Part shown: positions 61,996-64,000 of the stretch, one piece after another
Layout: the number at the start of each line of letters is the position of its first letter
Position numbering within the stretch: position 1 is the first letter of the stretch
Assembly (NCBI GenBank): GCA_008933805.1
Contig: WBUH01000007.1
Coordinates: 62,001-126,000 of the forward strand
Reading direction: 5' to 3'
Length of the DNA: 64,000 nucleotides
DNA from: Bacteroidota bacterium
GTDB taxonomy: Bacteria; Bacteroidota; Bacteroidia; UBA8524
Made by a program: the position numbers and the translations under genes
The notes under the pieces: model-generated
What the model was told of the DNA's origin: nothing
Seen by the model: only the letters and a program-made list of their open reading frames with translations
The model's database searches: none

Positions 61996-62769
61996 TTAGA
62001 AACTGTAACTTGAAAGTGAAGAAATAAGCTTACAGGTATCACATTTAAAATCATACAGATGACAGGTTTTTTCCTTCAATAACCACTCACCGCCACAGCA
62101 TGGACATTTTCGTTTAATATCCTGCGAGTGTCTAATTCTCCTGTAGTTAAACAAATAATAGTAGGTAGGTATTTGGCTAAGTTCGGTTATCTTTTTACAA
62201 ATTTCTATCCCTTGTTTTGACAGTTGAGAGTTAACGTCCCACATTTGTTTCATCGCCCACTTTTCACCAACTGTACAATTCATGTTTAATCTATCACAAG
62301 ACTGATAATTACTTTCCCAACTTAGTATAGAGCCATATCCATGATCACTGTAAATAGGAAGTTTATAAAGAGGGACAGACCAATTACAAGTACTACAAAC
62401 TATTGGTGAAGCATAAGAAACATAATTGGTTTGTAAAATATAATATTCGCTTTGGGCACATTTGCATTGCCCATTATAGTCCTTATGTGATTTTCCGACG
62501 GTTTTAAATTGGAGTTTAGACTTTGCCATTTTTTCTATTTCTTTACTCCATTTATTTACATAGTAGTTATTATATTTTGCACTTAGTGCATCTTCTTCAA
62601 GGGTGTAAGGGTAGCAAATAATGGTGTCATTTGTAACAAATTGGCTTTCAACCTTTCCTTGTGTCTGCCCACTTGTACGATACGAACTCATGAGTAAATC
62701 AAAAGTTTCTATTAACAAATCATAGTCAGCACTATCATTAATTTCTATTGATATTTCTTGCGTGTACAT
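61996..62769 (-). CDS. DUF2310 Zn-ribbon protein
   Basis: The 257-residue product has cysteine pairs CKCAQ and CSTCNWSVPLYKLPIY, then at the end CPCCGGEW and CDTCKL, which form likely zinc sites. The layout matches DUF2310 (Zn-ribbon-containing) proteins, of unknown function. It ends 3 bases after the lhgO-end duplicate and lies before the next small gene with a 23-base gap. Accessory location between the lhgO and ruvC core genes suggests recent acquisition. Confidence 0.7.
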   Translation of the reverse strand: MYTQEISIEINDSADYDLLIETFDLLMSSYRTSGQTQGKVESQFVTNDTIICYPYTLEEDALSAKYNNYYVNKWSKEIEKMAKSKLQFKTVGKSHKDYNGQCKCAQSEYYILQTNYVSYASPIVCSTCNWSVPLYKLPIYSDHGYGSILSWESNYQSCDRLNMNCTVGEKWAMKQMWDVNSQLSKQGIEICKKITELSQIPTYYYLFNYRRIRHSQDIKRKCPCCGGEWLLKEKTCHLYDFKCDTCKLISSLSSYSF

Positions 62770-62792
62770 AGTTGGGGTTCAAAATTATCAAA

Positions 62793-63074
62793 TCAACAAA
62801 TCTCAAAATCACTCAATGTTACTACTTGGTCTTGTTTGAAATCATCCCAGTTAACCTCCCCTACTGGCCTAATCCCGTAAGTATTAAGTCGAGGTGTTCC
62901 ATCCTTATTTAATATTCTTAAAAGATGAAATAGAGGTTCAATGGGATACCCGGCAAGTTTAGAGTTTTCTGTAAGCTTAAAATTGATTTCCGGATTCAAA
63001 ATTTCAACCACCACAAATCTCGATTTTCGACCTGTAATTTTAAAAACCGCAACAACCAAACATTTAATTTCCAT
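62793..63074 (-). CDS. Small hypothetical protein
   Basis: The 93-residue product is beta-rich (IKCLVVAVFKITGRKSRFVV) and ends with an acidic stretch. No motif is recognised. It begins 3 bases after the ruvC stop codon and is followed by the DUF2310 gene, so the three may be one transcript. Confidence 0.6.
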   Translation of the reverse strand: MEIKCLVVAVFKITGRKSRFVVVEILNPEINFKLTENSKLAGYPIEPLFHLLRILNKDGTPRLNTYGIRPVGEVNWDDFKQDQVVTLSDFEIC

Positions 63075-63077
63075 GCT

Positions 63078-63650
63078 TTACTTCAACCTATCCGGGTTAT
63101 TTTTAATAAAACTTTCCCAACTGCCGTGTTTTACTCCTTTGCCTTTTAATGATGTATTTTGAAAGAAATGACACACTGCCGCTGCCAAGCCATCCGTAGC
63201 ATCAAGGTAAGTGGGCATTTCTTCAAATTTTAAAAGGGTTTGCAACATAGCTGCCACCTGTTCTTTGCTCGCAGTACCCTTGCCGGTAATACTTTGTTTA
63301 ATCTTTTTGGGGGCATACTCAAAAATAGGGACATCGCGCTGCAAGGCCGCTGCAATAGCAACGCCTTGCGCCCTGCCCAGCTTCAACATACTTTGTACGT
63401 TTTTTCCGAAAAAGGGAGCTTCAATGGCCATCTCATCAGGGTGGTAAGTATCAATCAAATACGTAATGCGTTCAAAAATCTTTTTCAGCTTCAACGCATG
63501 GTCTTCTAATTTGCTCAGGTGGATAACCCCGGCATTTATTAACTCAAATTTTTTGCCCGTACACCCCAACAAGCCATATCCCATTATATTTGTGCCCGGG
63601 TCGATACCCAGGATGATTTTCTCAAAGTTATCTTGACTGTTGCCCACCAT
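63078..63650 (-). CDS. ruvC: Holliday junction resolvase RuvC
   Basis: The product has [16 protein letters not shown] (first catalytic Asp), [20 protein letters not shown] (catalytic Glu and the conserved Gly-Arg) and [14 protein letters not shown] (last two Asp). All four acidic residues are present. RuvC cuts Holliday junctions after RuvAB branch migration. The product is 190 residues from the ATG at 63650; an upstream ATG at 63662 is also possible. The length fits the family. Confidence 0.95.
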   Translation of the reverse strand: MVGNSQDNFEKIILGIDPGTNIMGYGLLGCTGKKFELINAGVIHLSKLEDHALKLKKIFERITYLIDTYHPDEMAIEAPFFGKNVQSMLKLGRAQGVAIAAALQRDVPIFEYAPKKIKQSITGKGTASKEQVAAMLQTLLKFEEMPTYLDATDGLAAAVCHFFQNTSLKGKGVKHGSWESFIKNNPDRLK

Positions 63651-63679
63651 ACTAAACCCCAAAAATAGCGCATACCTGT

Positions 63680-64000
63680 TTGAAAACCCCTACCCTGCTA
63701 AAAAAACACTGGTTGCTACTGCTGAAAGTAGTGGTGCTTGCCGTGAGTTTGTGGGTGCTGTACGACAAACTAGTAATCGACGGGGGTACTACCTCTGTTT
63801 CAATTCAAGGCCATCATTTTATTGCATTACTCTCAAACCCCATGCTGGGGGGAGTGGTTTTGCTGATGTGCCTTAACTGGAGCATTGAAGCCCTGAAATG
63901 GAAATTGCTTATCAACCGTTTTGAGCAGGTAAGTTTTTTAACGGCCATAAAAAGTGTTTGCACAGGAGTGTTTATCAGCCTGTTTGTAAATATTCTTGTG
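63680..64000 (+). CDS. Flippase-like membrane protein (partial, runs off the window)
   Basis: A TTG at 63680 begins [20 protein letters not shown] with a signal-anchor helix, then a second helix in [20 protein letters not shown] and a third in [12 protein letters not shown]. The [13 protein letters not shown] run resembles lysylphosphatidylglycerol synthase/flippase-like (UPF0104) proteins of Bacteroidota. The start is uncertain; no ATG is in frame nearby. It is divergent from ruvC. Confidence 0.55.
   Translation, partial: MKTPTLLKKHWLLLLKVVVLAVSLWVLYDKLVIDGGTTSVSIQGHHFIALLSNPMLGGVVLLMCLNWSIEALKWKLLINRFEQVSFLTAIKSVCTGVFISLFVNILV

Overview
The window looks like a chromosome segment of a Bacteroidota bacterium. 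It carries a protein with a type IX secretion C-terminal sorting domain, very large YD-repeat/RHS proteins of the bacteroidote kind, the bacteroidote -7 promoter element TAnnTTTG before several genes, a tmRNA tag ending in NGENNFALAA, and many lipoproteins. Nothing in the sequence fixes the genus.

Region 1 (1 to about 15.0 kb) is a mobilizable element or the remains of one. It holds a VirD4/TraG-like coupling protein, a MobC-like accessory protein and an HUH relaxase, followed by a hairpin cluster that could be the transfer origin. Cargo follows: a large SF1 helicase that may be a defence gene, a DUF2958 protein, two lipoproteins, an XRE regulator with a perfect 22-bp palindromic operator, an ArdC-like antirestriction fragment, and a tyrosine recombinase preceded by a strong hairpin.

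Region 2 (15.0 to 36.6 kb) is one long leftward gene cluster, probably an operon. In transcription order it encodes an outer-membrane beta-barrel with a periplasmic coiled coil, a fibronectin/Ig-like secreted protein, a lipoprotein, a 2247-residue SpvB/YD-like surface protein, a LolA-like periplasmic protein, a 3140-residue RHS protein ending in a metzincin protease domain (HELGHNLGLNH), and a terminal lipoprotein that is the natural immunity candidate. I read this as a polymorphic-toxin locus that may bring its own export or surface-display machinery.

Region 3 (36.9 to 40.3 kb) lies upstream of that operon. It is an array of five small unrelated leftward genes, separated by a non-coding, structured repeat of about 143 bp in direct orientation (four copies plus one truncated copy). 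It ends at ssrA, a classic island insertion site. An IS5-like transposase remnant marks the other end. I found no integrase and no canonical attC motif in the array. The array and the operon downstream of it are the best candidates for an undescribed system.

Region 4 (40.8 to 64 kb) is mostly ordinary chromosome: a saccharopine/alanine dehydrogenase-family enzyme, an ECF sigma factor with a membrane partner, a Rieske oxygenase, an amino-acid permease, secreted proteins (one a gingipain-fold protein that appears to lack its catalytic residues), an Smr-domain protein, lhgO, ruvC and a flippase-like protein. Two accessory insertions sit against gene 3' ends. One is a three-gene AbiEii-like nucleotidyltransferase module whose last gene overlaps the Rieske gene. 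The other is a ParE/RelE toxin-antitoxin pair bracketed by a 119-bp duplication of the lhgO 3' end, in which all seven coding differences are synonymous.
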